The notes under the pieces: model-generated
Seen by the model: the letters and a program-made list of their open reading frames with translations, nothing else
Database searches by the model: none
Told to the model about the DNA's origin: nothing
Assembly: GCA_946481585.1 (NCBI GenBank)
Contig: CAMLOF010000056.1
Location: 1-13,023, forward strand
Origin: an uncultured Macromonas sp.
Lineage (GTDB): Bacteria > Pseudomonadota > Gammaproteobacteria > Burkholderiales > Burkholderiaceae
Direction of reading: 5' to 3'
DNA length: 13,023 bases
Made by a program: the position numbers and the translations under genes
Shown: piece after piece, positions 1 to 9,143 of the stretch
Layout: each line of letters starts with the position of its first letter
How positions within the stretch are numbered: the first letter of the stretch is position 1

Positions 1-27
1 GCGCTAAAGCGCGCCCAGCCCCAGACA

Positions 28-43
28 GGCGGCCACAGCCGCC
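28..43. other. Perfect inverted repeat downstream of thiC
   Basis: GGCGGC-CACA-GCCGCC, a 6-bp perfect stem with a 4-nt loop, lies about 90 nt past the thiC stop codon. On the thiC strand it is followed by TGTCTGGGGC and has no U tract, so it is not a standard intrinsic terminator. It could slow or end thiC transcription, or be chance in GC-rich DNA. The rest of 1-133 contains no open frame with a credible start that I could assign. Confidence 0.25.
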
Positions 44-133
44 ACAGAAATCGCCTCCACAGGGCCAGGCCTGCCGCAGCCCGCGAGGTCAAAGAGAGCA
101 CAACCAAGCCTGCAGCAACCAGCGAGGTAGCTT

Positions 134-2248
<2,115 letters not shown>

Positions 2249-2252
2249 GCGG

Positions 2253-2258
2253 ATTTTA
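2253..2258 (-). promoter_or_regulatory. Candidate -10 box for thiC
   Basis: TAAAAT on the minus strand (5 of 6 matches to TATAAT) lies 4-10 nt upstream of the first base of the riboswitch P1 helix, where a transcription start would be expected. No convincing -35 hexamer is seen 16-18 nt further upstream, where the sequence is AAGCGC-like. The call rests on the -10 box and its position. Confidence 0.4.
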
Positions 2259-2280
2259 GCGCGTTGTGATGAAACGCGCT
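2258..2280 (-). terminator. Terminator-like hairpin after dctP
   Basis: AGCGCGTT-TCATCAC-AACGCGCT on the minus strand is a perfect 8-bp stem with a 7-nt loop, starting 10 nt after the dctP stop codon. It is the obvious candidate to end the gntK-dctQMP transcript. It lacks a U tract: AAAATCC follows. It also overlaps by one base the TAAAAT box proposed for thiC. It may therefore be a weak or factor-assisted terminator, a 3'-end stabiliser, or a protein-binding site. Confidence 0.45.
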
Positions 2281-2289
2281 TGCGCGGGC

Positions 2290-3309
2290 TTATTTCTTGC
2301 CGCGCAGCTTGGCCAGCTCGGCCTGGGTTTCGTTCCACAGGTCCATGCCCACGCTGGCGCCGATGGAGGCGTACACGCGAGTGAGCGAGTTGCGCATGCG
2401 GGCGGCTTCTGCAGGCGAAAGTTCGTTCACCTGCATGCCCTTTTCCTTGAGCGCGGCCACCGCTTTGGAGGCTTCCTCACGCGTGTCCTTGCGCTCGAAT
2501 TCGCGGCTGGCCTTGGCGGCGTCCATCAGCACTTTCTGCTCGTCCTTGGACAGACCGTCCCACCACTTCTTGCTCACCAGCACGATCCACGGGCTGTAGA
2601 CGTGGTTGGTCACGGTCAGGTACTTCTGGACTTCGTAGAACTTGCTGGACAGGATGGTGTTGTAGGGGTTCTCCTGGCCATCGACGGTGCCGGTTTCCAG
2701 CGCGCCGAACAGTTCAGAGAAGGCCATGGGCACGGCGTTGGTGCCCAGGGACTTGAAGCTGTCCAGGAACACGTTGTTTTGCATCACGCGCAGCTTGATG
2801 CCGGCCAGGTCTTCCATCTTCTGGATGGGGCGCTTGCTGTTGGTGAGGTTGCGGAAGCCGTTTTCCCAGTAGACCAGGCCGACCAGACCCTTTTCCTGCA
2901 GCTTGGCCTTGACCTTCTCACCCAATGGGCCGTCCAGCAGGGCGTCGGCTTCCTTGGCGTTGTTGAAGAGGAAGGGGGTGTCCCACAGCGCCATTTCCTT
3001 GGTGATGCCCACCAGCGTGGCGGTGGAGCCGACCATCATTTCCTGGGCACCGCCGATGAGGGCTTGCTGCATCTGCGTGTCGGGGCCGAGGGCGGCTGCA
3101 CCAATGGCGCGCACACGCATCTTGCCGCCAGAAGCCTTTTCCACCTGTTCGGCGAAGAGCTTGACGGCGCGCCCCTGGTTGCTTTGCTCGTTCAGGCCGT
3201 AGCCAAAGCGGATGATGCGCGGCTTGATGTCCTGCGCCTGGGCAATGAAGGGCGTTGCCAGCGCGAGCGCGGCAGCGGTGGTGACGAGGGTCCGGCGGAA
3301 CAGGTTCAT
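2290..3309 (-). CDS. TRAP transporter periplasmic substrate-binding protein, DctP family (339 aa)
   Basis: This is the extracytoplasmic solute receptor of a TRAP transporter. It binds an organic acid in the periplasm and hands it to the DctQM membrane unit. A signal peptide is clear: MNLFRR, a hydrophobic stretch to about residue 22, and a likely cleavage after AQA (residue 25). The mature part has the DctP core, with the carboxylate-binding arginine expected in LAGIKLRVMQNN (Arg174), a second conserved region at ENGFRNLTN (149-157) and GTVDGQENP (207-215). The start is supported by AAGGAG 6 nt upstream of the ATG. It is the last gene of the operon, 30 nt after dctM. Gluconate or a related sugar acid is the likely ligand because gntK is co-transcribed, but the binding protein does not reveal its ligand by eye. 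Confidence 0.95.
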   Translation of the reverse strand: MNLFRRTLVTTAAALALATPFIAQAQDIKPRIIRFGYGLNEQSNQGRAVKLFAEQVEKASGGKMRVRAIGAAALGPDTQMQQALIGGAQEMMVGSTATLVGITKEMALWDTPFLFNNAKEADALLDGPLGEKVKAKLQEKGLVGLVYWENGFRNLTNSKRPIQKMEDLAGIKLRVMQNNVFLDSFKSLGTNAVPMAFSELFGALETGTVDGQENPYNTILSSKFYEVQKYLTVTNHVYSPWIVLVSKKWWDGLSKDEQKVLMDAAKASREFERKDTREEASKAVAALKEKGMQVNELSPAEAARMRNSLTRVYASIGASVGMDLWNETQAELAKLRGKK

Positions 3310-3339
3310 GGATGTCTCCTTGGAGGTTGCGAGAGGCGA

Positions 3340-4632
3340 TCAGCGCATCCACGCCACAGGCGCGGTCACGATCTGGGGGAAAACAACGAAAAGGGCGAGG
3401 ATCAGCACGTAGGTGAACAGGAAGGGGTTCACGCCCTTGATCACCTGGTGCAGGGAGAGCCTGCCCACACCAGCCACCACGTTGAGCACCGTGCCCACGG
3501 GTGGGGTGATGAGGCCGATGGCGCCGTTGAGCACGAACATCAGTCCGAAATACACCGGGTCTATGCCCGCCTTGACGGCAATAGGCAGCATGACCGGCGC
3601 GAAGATGAGGATGGTGGGTGTGAGGTCGAGCGCGGTGCCGATGAGCACCAGGGCCAGCATCATCACCGCCATGAGCAGGCGCGGGCTTTCCACCAGCGGG
3701 CCCAGCCACTGGGTCAGCACGCCGGGCAGGTCGGCCAGGGTGATCATGTAGCTGGCCACCTGGGCACCTGCGCACAGGAACATCACGATGGCCGTGGTCT
3801 TGGCCGCGCGCACCAGCACGTCGCCGAGCTGCGTGAGCTGCATTTCCCGGTGGATGAAGAGTGCCACCACCAGGGCGTAGAAGGCGGCCACCACGGCGGC
3901 TTCGGTGGGGGTGAAGATGCCGCTCTTCATTCCGCCAATGATGATGAGGGGCATGAGCAGCGCCCAGAAGGCCTTGGCCGTGGTGAGCAGGCGGTCTTTC
4001 ATGGGCATGGGGTCGCCAGCGGGCAGGTTGATGCGGCGCAGCACCCACTTCCAAGCCAGGATCAGGCCCGTACCCATGATCAACCCCGGCACGATGCCCG
4101 AGAGGAACAAGGCCGAGATGGAGGTGTTGGTGGTGACGCCGTAAATGACGAAGGGCATGGACGGCGGGATGATGGGCGCGATGATGCCGCCAGACGCGAT
4201 CAGCCCGGCTGACGTGTTCATGGGGTAGCCCTGCTGGCGCATCATGGGCAGCAGGATGGTGGCCAGCGCAGCGGTGTCTGCCAGGGCAGAGCCGCTCATG
4301 CTGGCCATGAGCACCGCAGCGCCGATGGCCACGAAGCCCAGCCCGCCATGAATGTGGCCCACCCAGGCCTGCGCCATGGCAATGATCCGGCGGCTGATGC
4401 CGCCCGCGTTCATGAGTTCGCCCGCCAGAATGAAGAAGGGCACTGCGAGCAGTGGGAAGCTGTCTACCCCGGCCACCAGGTTCTGGGCCAGCAACTGCGT
4501 GTCCCAGAAGTCCAGCACCCAGGCCATGCCTGCGCCGGTGATGACGAGTGCCAAGGCCATGTTCATGCCGATGCCCATGAGCACCAGCATGCCGACCACG
4601 AAGACGATGAAAGCCAAACCTTCGGGGCTCAT
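3340..4632 (-). CDS. TRAP transporter large permease, DctM family (430 aa)
   Basis: This is the large membrane subunit that forms the translocation path of a sodium-coupled TRAP transporter. Its 430 residues are almost all hydrophobic segments, matching the usual family length of about 425-430. Diagnostic DctM stretches include PFFILAGELMNAGG (65-78), MSGSALADTAA (112-122), IIPPSMPFVIYG (154-165) and, near the end, GLITPPVGTVLNV. The ATG at 4632 was chosen because GGAG lies 7 nt upstream and the protein then starts MSPEGLAFIVFVVGM, as in the family. The open frame continues upstream to 4815, but that part overlaps dctQ and reads as a Cys/Trp/Pro-rich shadow. Only 4 nt separate the dctQ stop from this start, so the two are probably translationally coupled. 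Confidence 0.97.
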   Translation of the reverse strand: MSPEGLAFIVFVVGMLVLMGIGMNMALALVITGAGMAWVLDFWDTQLLAQNLVAGVDSFPLLAVPFFILAGELMNAGGISRRIIAMAQAWVGHIHGGLGFVAIGAAVLMASMSGSALADTAALATILLPMMRQQGYPMNTSAGLIASGGIIAPIIPPSMPFVIYGVTTNTSISALFLSGIVPGLIMGTGLILAWKWVLRRINLPAGDPMPMKDRLLTTAKAFWALLMPLIIIGGMKSGIFTPTEAAVVAAFYALVVALFIHREMQLTQLGDVLVRAAKTTAIVMFLCAGAQVASYMITLADLPGVLTQWLGPLVESPRLLMAVMMLALVLIGTALDLTPTILIFAPVMLPIAVKAGIDPVYFGLMFVLNGAIGLITPPVGTVLNVVAGVGRLSLHQVIKGVNPFLFTYVLILALFVVFPQIVTAPVAWMR

Positions 4633-4636
4633 GGCA

Positions 4637-5140
4637 TCACTCCACATCCATGCCGTGGCCCAGGTCCAGCGGCGTGCGTTTGACAAGTTCCAGCAGGGCC
4701 ATGACGGCAATCGCCGTGGCGCACAGGAAGGCGGGCAGTGGCAGCAAGGCCGTGGGGTAGCCCAGCACGACGGAGTGGCTGTCAAGCCCCACCAGGACCT
4801 GCTGCCAGGCGCCATGGGCCACCAGACCCGCGCCGAACACCACCAGGATGCGGATGAGCGCGGTGACAGCCATCATGACCTTGGGGCGGTGGCGCAGCAG
4901 GCCGACCAGGCTGGTGAAGGCCATGTGTTCACCCGCCGGGTAGGCAGCGGTGGCGCCGATGAACACCATCCAGACGAACAGCAGGCGGGACAGCTCCTCG
5001 CTGGCGGGCACACCGCTGTCAAAGCCATAGCGCAGCACGACGTTCACGAACACGGCCACGGCCATGATGCCCAGGCAGGCGGCCATGGCGGCATGGGTCA
5101 GGCGCTGCAGGTGGCGCTTGGGTGGGGTGGCTGTGTTCAT
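4637..5140 (-). CDS. TRAP transporter small permease, DctQ family (167 aa)
   Basis: This is the small membrane subunit that pairs with DctM in the inner membrane. Four hydrophobic segments are visible at roughly residues 17-37, 53-68, 89-109 and 128-150, as usual for DctQ. The family pattern is present from NVVLRYGF (33-40) through PASEELSRLLFVWMVFIGA (45-63). The start overlaps the gntK stop as ATGA (5137-5140), and AAGGAG lies 7 nt upstream inside gntK, so translation is likely coupled to gntK. The C-terminus runs to within 4 nt of dctM. Identification rests on the hydropathy pattern, the EE-R-W signature and the position between gntK and dctM. Confidence 0.94.
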   Translation of the reverse strand: MNTATPPKRHLQRLTHAAMAACLGIMAVAVFVNVVLRYGFDSGVPASEELSRLLFVWMVFIGATAAYPAGEHMAFTSLVGLLRHRPKVMMAVTALIRILVVFGAGLVAHGAWQQVLVGLDSHSVVLGYPTALLPLPAFLCATAIAVMALLELVKRTPLDLGHGMDVE

Positions 5141-5640
5141 GCGTGCGCTCCTTCATGCAGCCAGGCGCATACCTGGGCCTGCAGTTGCTCCAGGGGCAGG
5201 CTGGCATCCACGCGCAGCACGCCAGGTTCGCCCGTGGGCGGCTCCAGCGTGGCGAACTGGCTGTCGATCAGGCTGCTTGAAAAAAAGTGAGACGGGCGTT
5301 GCGCAACGCGCCGCTGGGCTTCTTCCCGGGTCACGTCCAGAAACACAAAACGCAGGCCGGGTGACGCGGCGCGCAAGCCTTCGCGGTACGCGCGCTTGAG
5401 GGCCGAGCAGGTGAGCACCAGCCCCTGCGGCGCCTGGCGCAATTCTTCGCCCAGCCGGTTCAGCCAGCCTTGCCGGTCGGCATCGGTCAAGGCAATGCCC
5501 TGGCTCATCTTGGCCCGGCTTTCCGGGCTGTGGTGGTCGTCACCCTCAATCAGGTGCAGGCCTTCGGCGCGGGCAACGGCATCCCCCAGGCTGGACTTGC
5601 CGCAACCGGCAACACCCATGATGACTATCGAATGGTTCAT
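5137..5640 (-). CDS. gntK: Gluconokinase (167 aa)
   Basis: GntK phosphorylates D-gluconate with ATP to 6-phosphogluconate, which feeds the Entner-Doudoroff and pentose phosphate pathways. The Walker A loop is GVAGCGKSS (9-17, Lys15). Next comes the GntK-type substrate region EGDDHHSPESRAKMSQG followed by LTDADRQGWL, and later HFFSSSLIDSQFATLEPP. The size is typical of the family (about 165-175 aa). It is the first gene of the operon and its stop overlaps the dctQ start. A perfect 14-bp operator palindrome begins 4 nt upstream of the ATG, and no good Shine-Dalgarno sequence is visible; the nearest GGA is about 14 nt away and lies inside the palindrome. The ATG is still credible because the P-loop starts at residue 9, the normal distance. 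Confidence 0.96.
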   Translation of the reverse strand: MNHSIVIMGVAGCGKSSLGDAVARAEGLHLIEGDDHHSPESRAKMSQGIALTDADRQGWLNRLGEELRQAPQGLVLTCSALKRAYREGLRAASPGLRFVFLDVTREEAQRRVAQRPSHFFSSSLIDSQFATLEPPTGEPGVLRVDASLPLEQLQAQVCAWLHEGAHA

Positions 5641-5644
5641 TGTT

Positions 5645-5658
5645 GGATAGCGCTATCC
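5645..5658. promoter_or_regulatory. Operator 1: perfect palindrome GGATAGCGCTATCC
   Basis: A perfect 14-bp palindrome with a central CG, the usual architecture of LacI-family operators. It lies 4 bp upstream of the gntK start codon, so it falls in the leader or the promoter-proximal region of the gntK operon. An identical copy lies 89 bp away (5734-5747). The likely ligand is the LacI-family protein encoded divergently at 5798. Confidence 0.8.
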
Positions 5659-5733
5659 GAAAGGGTTCAAAAAAAGCGGCTTGCCTGTGGAATCCTGTTT
5701 GAAATAGGGATTTCCCTCTGGCTCACACGCCTT

Positions 5734-5747
5734 GGATAGCGCTATCC
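5734..5747. promoter_or_regulatory. Operator 2: second copy of GGATAGCGCTATCC
   Basis: Identical to the palindrome at 5645-5658, sharing the 16-bp string TTGGATAGCGCTATCC. It is 50 bp upstream of the regulator's ATG and just upstream of a TATGAT box at 5767-5772. It would cover the -35 zone of that promoter, which fits autoregulation. Confidence 0.8.
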
Positions 5748-5766
5748 TACAAGCATTCGCCAGATG

Positions 5767-5772
5767 TATGAT
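5767..5772 (+). promoter_or_regulatory. Candidate -10 box of the LacI-family regulator gene
   Basis: TATGAT matches the sigma-70 -10 consensus at 5 of 6 positions and lies 25 nt before the start codon. The -35 region at 16-18 nt spacing falls inside operator 2 (TATCCT-like) and does not resemble TTGACA. If real, repressor binding at operator 2 would block this promoter. Confidence 0.35.
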
Positions 5773-5797
5773 CAGTAATAACCCTAGGAGCCGTCCC

Positions 5798-6817
5798 ATG
5801 TCTGCCAACCGTCCCCGAGCCACCGGCCGAGTCACCCTGGCGGACGTGGCCAAGCTGGCAGGGGTCAGCCCCATCACCGTGTCGCGGGCCTTGCGCGGGG
5901 AACGTGCGGTGGACCCGGAACTGGTGGCACGGGTGCAACTGGCCGTGGAACAGCTGGGGTACATGCCTGACCCTGCCGCCCGGGCGCTCGCCTCGCGCCA
6001 CAGCAGCCATGTGGCGGTGCTCATTCCTTTGTTGTCCAACGCGCTGTTCGTGGATTTGCTGGAGGCGGTGCAGCGCACCCTGCGCCCGGCGGGCTACCAG
6101 ACCTTGATCGGCATCACCCACTACGACATTGGCGAAGAGGAGCAGTTGCTGCGCGAGCAGTTGTTGCACCGCCCGGCGGGCGTGCTGGTGACGGGCATGG
6201 AGCGCAGCGAAGCCACACGCAAGCTGATCGCTGGCAGTGGCGTGCCCTGCGTGCACCTGATGGAGGTGAGCGAGGTGCCGGGCGTCTACAGCGTCGGGTT
6301 CTCGCAGCAAAGCGCCGGGGTGGCCATGACGGAGCACCTGCTTGCGCGTGGACACCGCCGCATCGCATTTGCCGCCGCGCAGTTGGACCCGCGAACCCTG
6401 CAGCGACGGGACGGCTGGCGCCAGGCCATGGAGGCGGCGGGTTGTTTTGACCCGGAGCTTGAGTGGCTGCGCGCAGACCCGTCGTCGCTGGCGCTGGGAG
6501 GCGAGATGTTTGAAGACATCGTGCGCAGCGGCCAGGCGGTGGACGCGATCTTCTTCTGTAACGACGACTTGGCTCAGGGGGCTCTGCTGGCCGCGCTGCG
6601 GCTGGGTGTTTCGGTGCCTGGCAACATGGCTGTGGCTGGCTTCAACGACCTGACCGGCAGCGACCAGATGTGGCCCCCGTTGACCACCGTGCGCACGCCA
6701 CGTGCCGAAGTGGGCACCGAGGCGGCGCGCATGCTGCTGGCGCTGATGGCGGGCAAGCCGGTGCCTAAGCCGTGCGTGGACCTGGGGTACGAACTGGTGG
6801 TGAGGGGCAGTGCCTGA
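5798..6817 (+). CDS. LacI-family transcriptional regulator, GntR-like (339 aa)
   Basis: This is the probable ligand-responsive repressor of the divergent gluconate/TRAP operon. The N-terminal LacI helix-turn-helix is clear: VTLADVAKLAGVSPITVSRALRG begins at residue 12, followed by the hinge helix PDPAARALAS (57-66). A periplasmic-binding-protein-like sensor domain follows, with VAVLIPLLSNALFVDLL, PAGVLVTGMERSE and IFFCNDDLAQGALLAA. The tail TTVRTPRAEVGTEAARMLLALM is standard for the family. The ATG at 5798 has AGGAG 7 nt upstream; an in-frame TTG at 5732 would run through operator 2 and is unlikely. The sensor domain resembles the E. coli GntR/IdnR group more than the lactose or purine repressors, and with gntK next door gluconate or 6-phosphogluconate is the likely effector. 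That assignment is an inference from context. Confidence 0.93.
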   Translation: MSANRPRATGRVTLADVAKLAGVSPITVSRALRGERAVDPELVARVQLAVEQLGYMPDPAARALASRHSSHVAVLIPLLSNALFVDLLEAVQRTLRPAGYQTLIGITHYDIGEEEQLLREQLLHRPAGVLVTGMERSEATRKLIAGSGVPCVHLMEVSEVPGVYSVGFSQQSAGVAMTEHLLARGHRRIAFAAAQLDPRTLQRRDGWRQAMEAAGCFDPELEWLRADPSSLALGGEMFEDIVRSGQAVDAIFFCNDDLAQGALLAALRLGVSVPGNMAVAGFNDLTGSDQMWPPLTTVRTPRAEVGTEAARMLLALMAGKPVPKPCVDLGYELVVRGSA

Positions 6818-6863
6818 TGGAGCTGCCACGGTTACTGGCATGATTCGTGCCTCCGCACACGTC

Positions 6864-7478
6864 ATGAGCACAGACACTTCTTCCGTACAGAAACACACCG
6901 CCTTCGAGGATGCGCAAGCCATCTTCACGGGCACGCTGTTCGTGTCGCTGGCGCTGATTCTGTTTGCGCAGTCGGGGCTGCTCACGGGCGGCACGGCGGG
7001 TGCGGCTTTCGTGCTGCACTACGCCACGGGCCTGGGGCTGGGGCACCTGTTCTTTCTCATCAACGTGCCGTTCTACTGGTTTGCCTGGCAACGCATGGGG
7101 CGCGAGTTCACGCTCAAGACCTTCATCGCCATCAGCCTGTTGTCGGCCATGACGCAGTGGTCGCCGCGCCTGTTCGCCATCGAGCGGCTGCACCCGGCCT
7201 ATGCCGCTGTGCTTGGCGGTTTGCTGCTGGGTTCGGGCTGCCTGTTCCTGGCGCGGCACCGCGCCAGCCTCGGCGGCGCCACCATCATCAGCCTGTACCT
7301 GCAGCAGGCGCGCGGCTGGCGCGCGGGCAAGGTGCAGATGGGCATCGACTGCACCATCGTGCTGCTGGCGCTGACGGTGGTCGAGCCCGAGCGGGTGGCC
7401 TGGTCGGTACTGGCGGCGGTGGTGATGAACCTGTTCATCGCCATCAACCACAGGCCGGGGCGCTATGCGGTGATTTGA
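6864..7478 (+). CDS. YitT-family (DUF161) inner-membrane protein (204 aa)
   Basis: This is a polytopic membrane protein of unknown function. After the short N-terminus MSTDTSSVQKHTAFEDAQAI come five or six hydrophobic segments. They include the family hallmark GLLTGGTAGAAFVLHYATG, then FFLINVPFYWFAW, and the later GGATIISLYLQQ. The last segment ends near AAVVMNLFIAINHR. It follows the LacI-type gene closely on the same strand and is probably co-transcribed with it. The start is uncertain. The open frame begins with a GTG at 6810 that overlaps the regulator's stop codon and has GAGG close by, and another ATG is at 6840. I chose the ATG at 6864 because the resulting length and N-terminus look most like the family, although no Shine-Dalgarno sequence precedes it. 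Its stop lies 19 nt from the convergent nadB stop. Confidence 0.85.
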   Translation: MSTDTSSVQKHTAFEDAQAIFTGTLFVSLALILFAQSGLLTGGTAGAAFVLHYATGLGLGHLFFLINVPFYWFAWQRMGREFTLKTFIAISLLSAMTQWSPRLFAIERLHPAYAAVLGGLLLGSGCLFLARHRASLGGATIISLYLQQARGWRAGKVQMGIDCTIVLLALTVVEPERVAWSVLAAVVMNLFIAINHRPGRYAVI

Positions 7479-7497
7479 GCCGACGGCAGGCCCAGGT

Positions 7498-9120
7498 TCA
7501 AACCCCCGGCGTGAGCACCGTGGGTAGCGCCTTGGGCAGCAGTTCAGGGTAGTCGCGGCTGAAGTGCAGTCCCCGGCTTTCCTTGCGGGCCTGGGCCGAA
7601 CGCACGATCAGGTCGGCCACCTGCACCAGGTTGCGCAGCTCCAGCAGGTCGCGCGTGACGTGGAAGCGCGCGTAGAACTCCTGGATCTCGGCCTTGAGCA
7701 GGGCGATGCGGTGGGCGGCGCGCTCCAGACGTTTGTCGGTGCGCACGATGCCCACGTAGTCCCACATGAAGCGGCGCAGTTCGTGCCAGTTGTGCGCGAT
7801 GACGACCTGTTCATCGGCGTCGATGACGCGGCTGTCGTCCCAGGGGCGCACGCCCGGCACGTTAACGGCGGGCTGGGCGGTGATGTCGGCCACGGCGGCG
7901 CGGGCAAACACCATGCATTCCAGCAAGGAGTTGCTGGCCAGGCGGTTGGCGCCGTGCAGGCCGGTACAGCTGGCTTCGCCCACGCAGTACAGGCCGTCCA
8001 GGTCGGTGCGGGCGCGCAGGTCGGTGACCACGCCGCCACAGGTGTAATGCGCCGCGGGCACCACGGGAATGGGTTCACGCGTGATGTCGATGCCCAGCTC
8101 GGCGCAGCGCGCCAGGATGTTGGGGAAGTGCTCGCGCAGGAACTCGGGGCTCTGGTGCGAGATGTCGAGGAACACGCAGTCCAGGCCGTGTTTCTTCATC
8201 TCGAAGTCGATGGCGCGCGCCACCACGTCGCGCGGGGCCAGTTCGCCGCGCTCGTCGTGCGCGGGCATGAAACGCGTGCCGTCCGGCAGTTTGAGCAGAC
8301 CGCCTTCCCCACGCACCGCCTCGCTGATGAGGAAGCTCTTGGCCTTGGGGTGGTACAGGCAGGTGGGGTGGAACTGGATGAATTCCATGTTGGCCACGCG
8401 GCAGCCTGCGCGCCACGCGGCGGCAATGCCGTCGCCGGTGGCGGTGTCGGGGTTGGAGGTGTAGAGGTACACCTTGCCCGCACCGCCCGTGCACAGCAAG
8501 GTGTGCGGGGCCACGAAGGCTTCGACCTCGTCGGTTTCCTCGTTCAGCACGTAGGCGCCCAGGCAGCGTCGCGGCCCTGGCTGGGGTTGCACAGCGTGCT
8601 TGTCGCTCAGGATCAGGTCCACCAGATTGTGGGTTTCGAACACGTCCACGTGGGGCAGTTCGCGCACGCGCTCGATCAGCGTCTTCTGCACGGCGGCACC
8701 CGTGGCGTCGGCCACGTGCACGATGCGCCGGTGGCTGTGGCCCCCTTCACGGGTCAGGTGCAGTTCGCCGTCGTCGAGCGAGAAGGGGGTGCCCAGCTCC
8801 TGCAGCCAGGCAATGGCTTCGGGGGCGTTTTCCACGGTGAAGCGGGTGGCCGCCTCGTCGTTAAGGTGGGCGCCCGCCACAAACGTGTCTTGCACATGTT
8901 CGTCAAAGCTGTCGTCCGGGGCCAGCACGGCGGCAATGCCCCCCTGTGCCCAGGCGCTGGCACCGTCGGCAATGGCACGCTTGGTGAGCACGGCCACGCG
9001 CAGGTGCTTGGGCAGCAGCAGCGCCGTGCTCAGCCCGGCCAGGCCGCTGCCAATGATGATGACGTCGTAATACCGGGTGGGTGCCGTGGCGGCGGGGGCG
9101 GATGCCGAGGAGGAAGCCAT
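7498..9120 (-). CDS. nadB: L-aspartate oxidase NadB (540 aa)
   Basis: NadB is a flavoprotein that oxidises L-aspartate to iminoaspartate, the first step of de novo NAD synthesis; the product goes to NadA (quinolinate synthase). The FAD dinucleotide-binding motif is [13 protein letters not shown] (19-31). The succinate-dehydrogenase/NadB-type regions follow: [13 protein letters not shown] (53-65), [18 protein letters not shown] (124-141), [30 protein letters not shown], and the C-terminal FAD site from HYTCGGV through [20 protein letters not shown]. The length fits the family. The ATG has only a poor ribosome-binding site (CTCGCCAATAACC precedes it). It is 23 nt downstream of scpA. nadA and nadC are not in the window. 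Confidence 0.98.
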   Translation of the reverse strand: MASSSASAPAATAPTRYYDVIIIGSGLAGLSTALLLPKHLRVAVLTKRAIADGASAWAQGGIAAVLAPDDSFDEHVQDTFVAGAHLNDEAATRFTVENAPEAIAWLQELGTPFSLDDGELHLTREGGHSHRRIVHVADATGAAVQKTLIERVRELPHVDVFETHNLVDLILSDKHAVQPQPGPRRCLGAYVLNEETDEVEAFVAPHTLLCTGGAGKVYLYTSNPDTATGDGIAAAWRAGCRVANMEFIQFHPTCLYHPKAKSFLISEAVRGEGGLLKLPDGTRFMPAHDERGELAPRDVVARAIDFEMKKHGLDCVFLDISHQSPEFLREHFPNILARCAELGIDITREPIPVVPAAHYTCGGVVTDLRARTDLDGLYCVGEASCTGLHGANRLASNSLLECMVFARAAVADITAQPAVNVPGVRPWDDSRVIDADEQVVIAHNWHELRRFMWDYVGIVRTDKRLERAAHRIALLKAEIQEFYARFHVTRDLLELRNLVQVADLIVRSAQARKESRGLHFSRDYPELLPKALPTVLTPGV

Positions 9121-9143
9121 GGTTATTGGCGAGAAAAAAGGTG

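Noticed and set aside
2266..4212. 648-codon open frame on the plus strand across dctP and dctM
   Set aside because: It spans two confident genes on the opposite strand and the gap between them. Its His/Gln/Gly/Arg-rich translation is typical of an antisense shadow.
4633..4815. N-terminal extension of DctM
   Set aside because: It overlaps dctQ out of frame and reads as a Cys/Trp/Pro-rich shadow; the ATG at 4632 has a good ribosome-binding site and the right N-terminus.
5706..5717. AGGGA-TT-TCCCT inverted repeat between the two operators
   Set aside because: The arms are only 5 bp and unlike the operators, there is no second copy, and chance is a sufficient explanation.
5732..5797. Longer regulator with a TTG start at 5732
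   Set aside because: It would translate operator 2 and the promoter zone; the ATG at 5798 has AGGAG 7 nt upstream and gives the normal LacI-family N-terminus.
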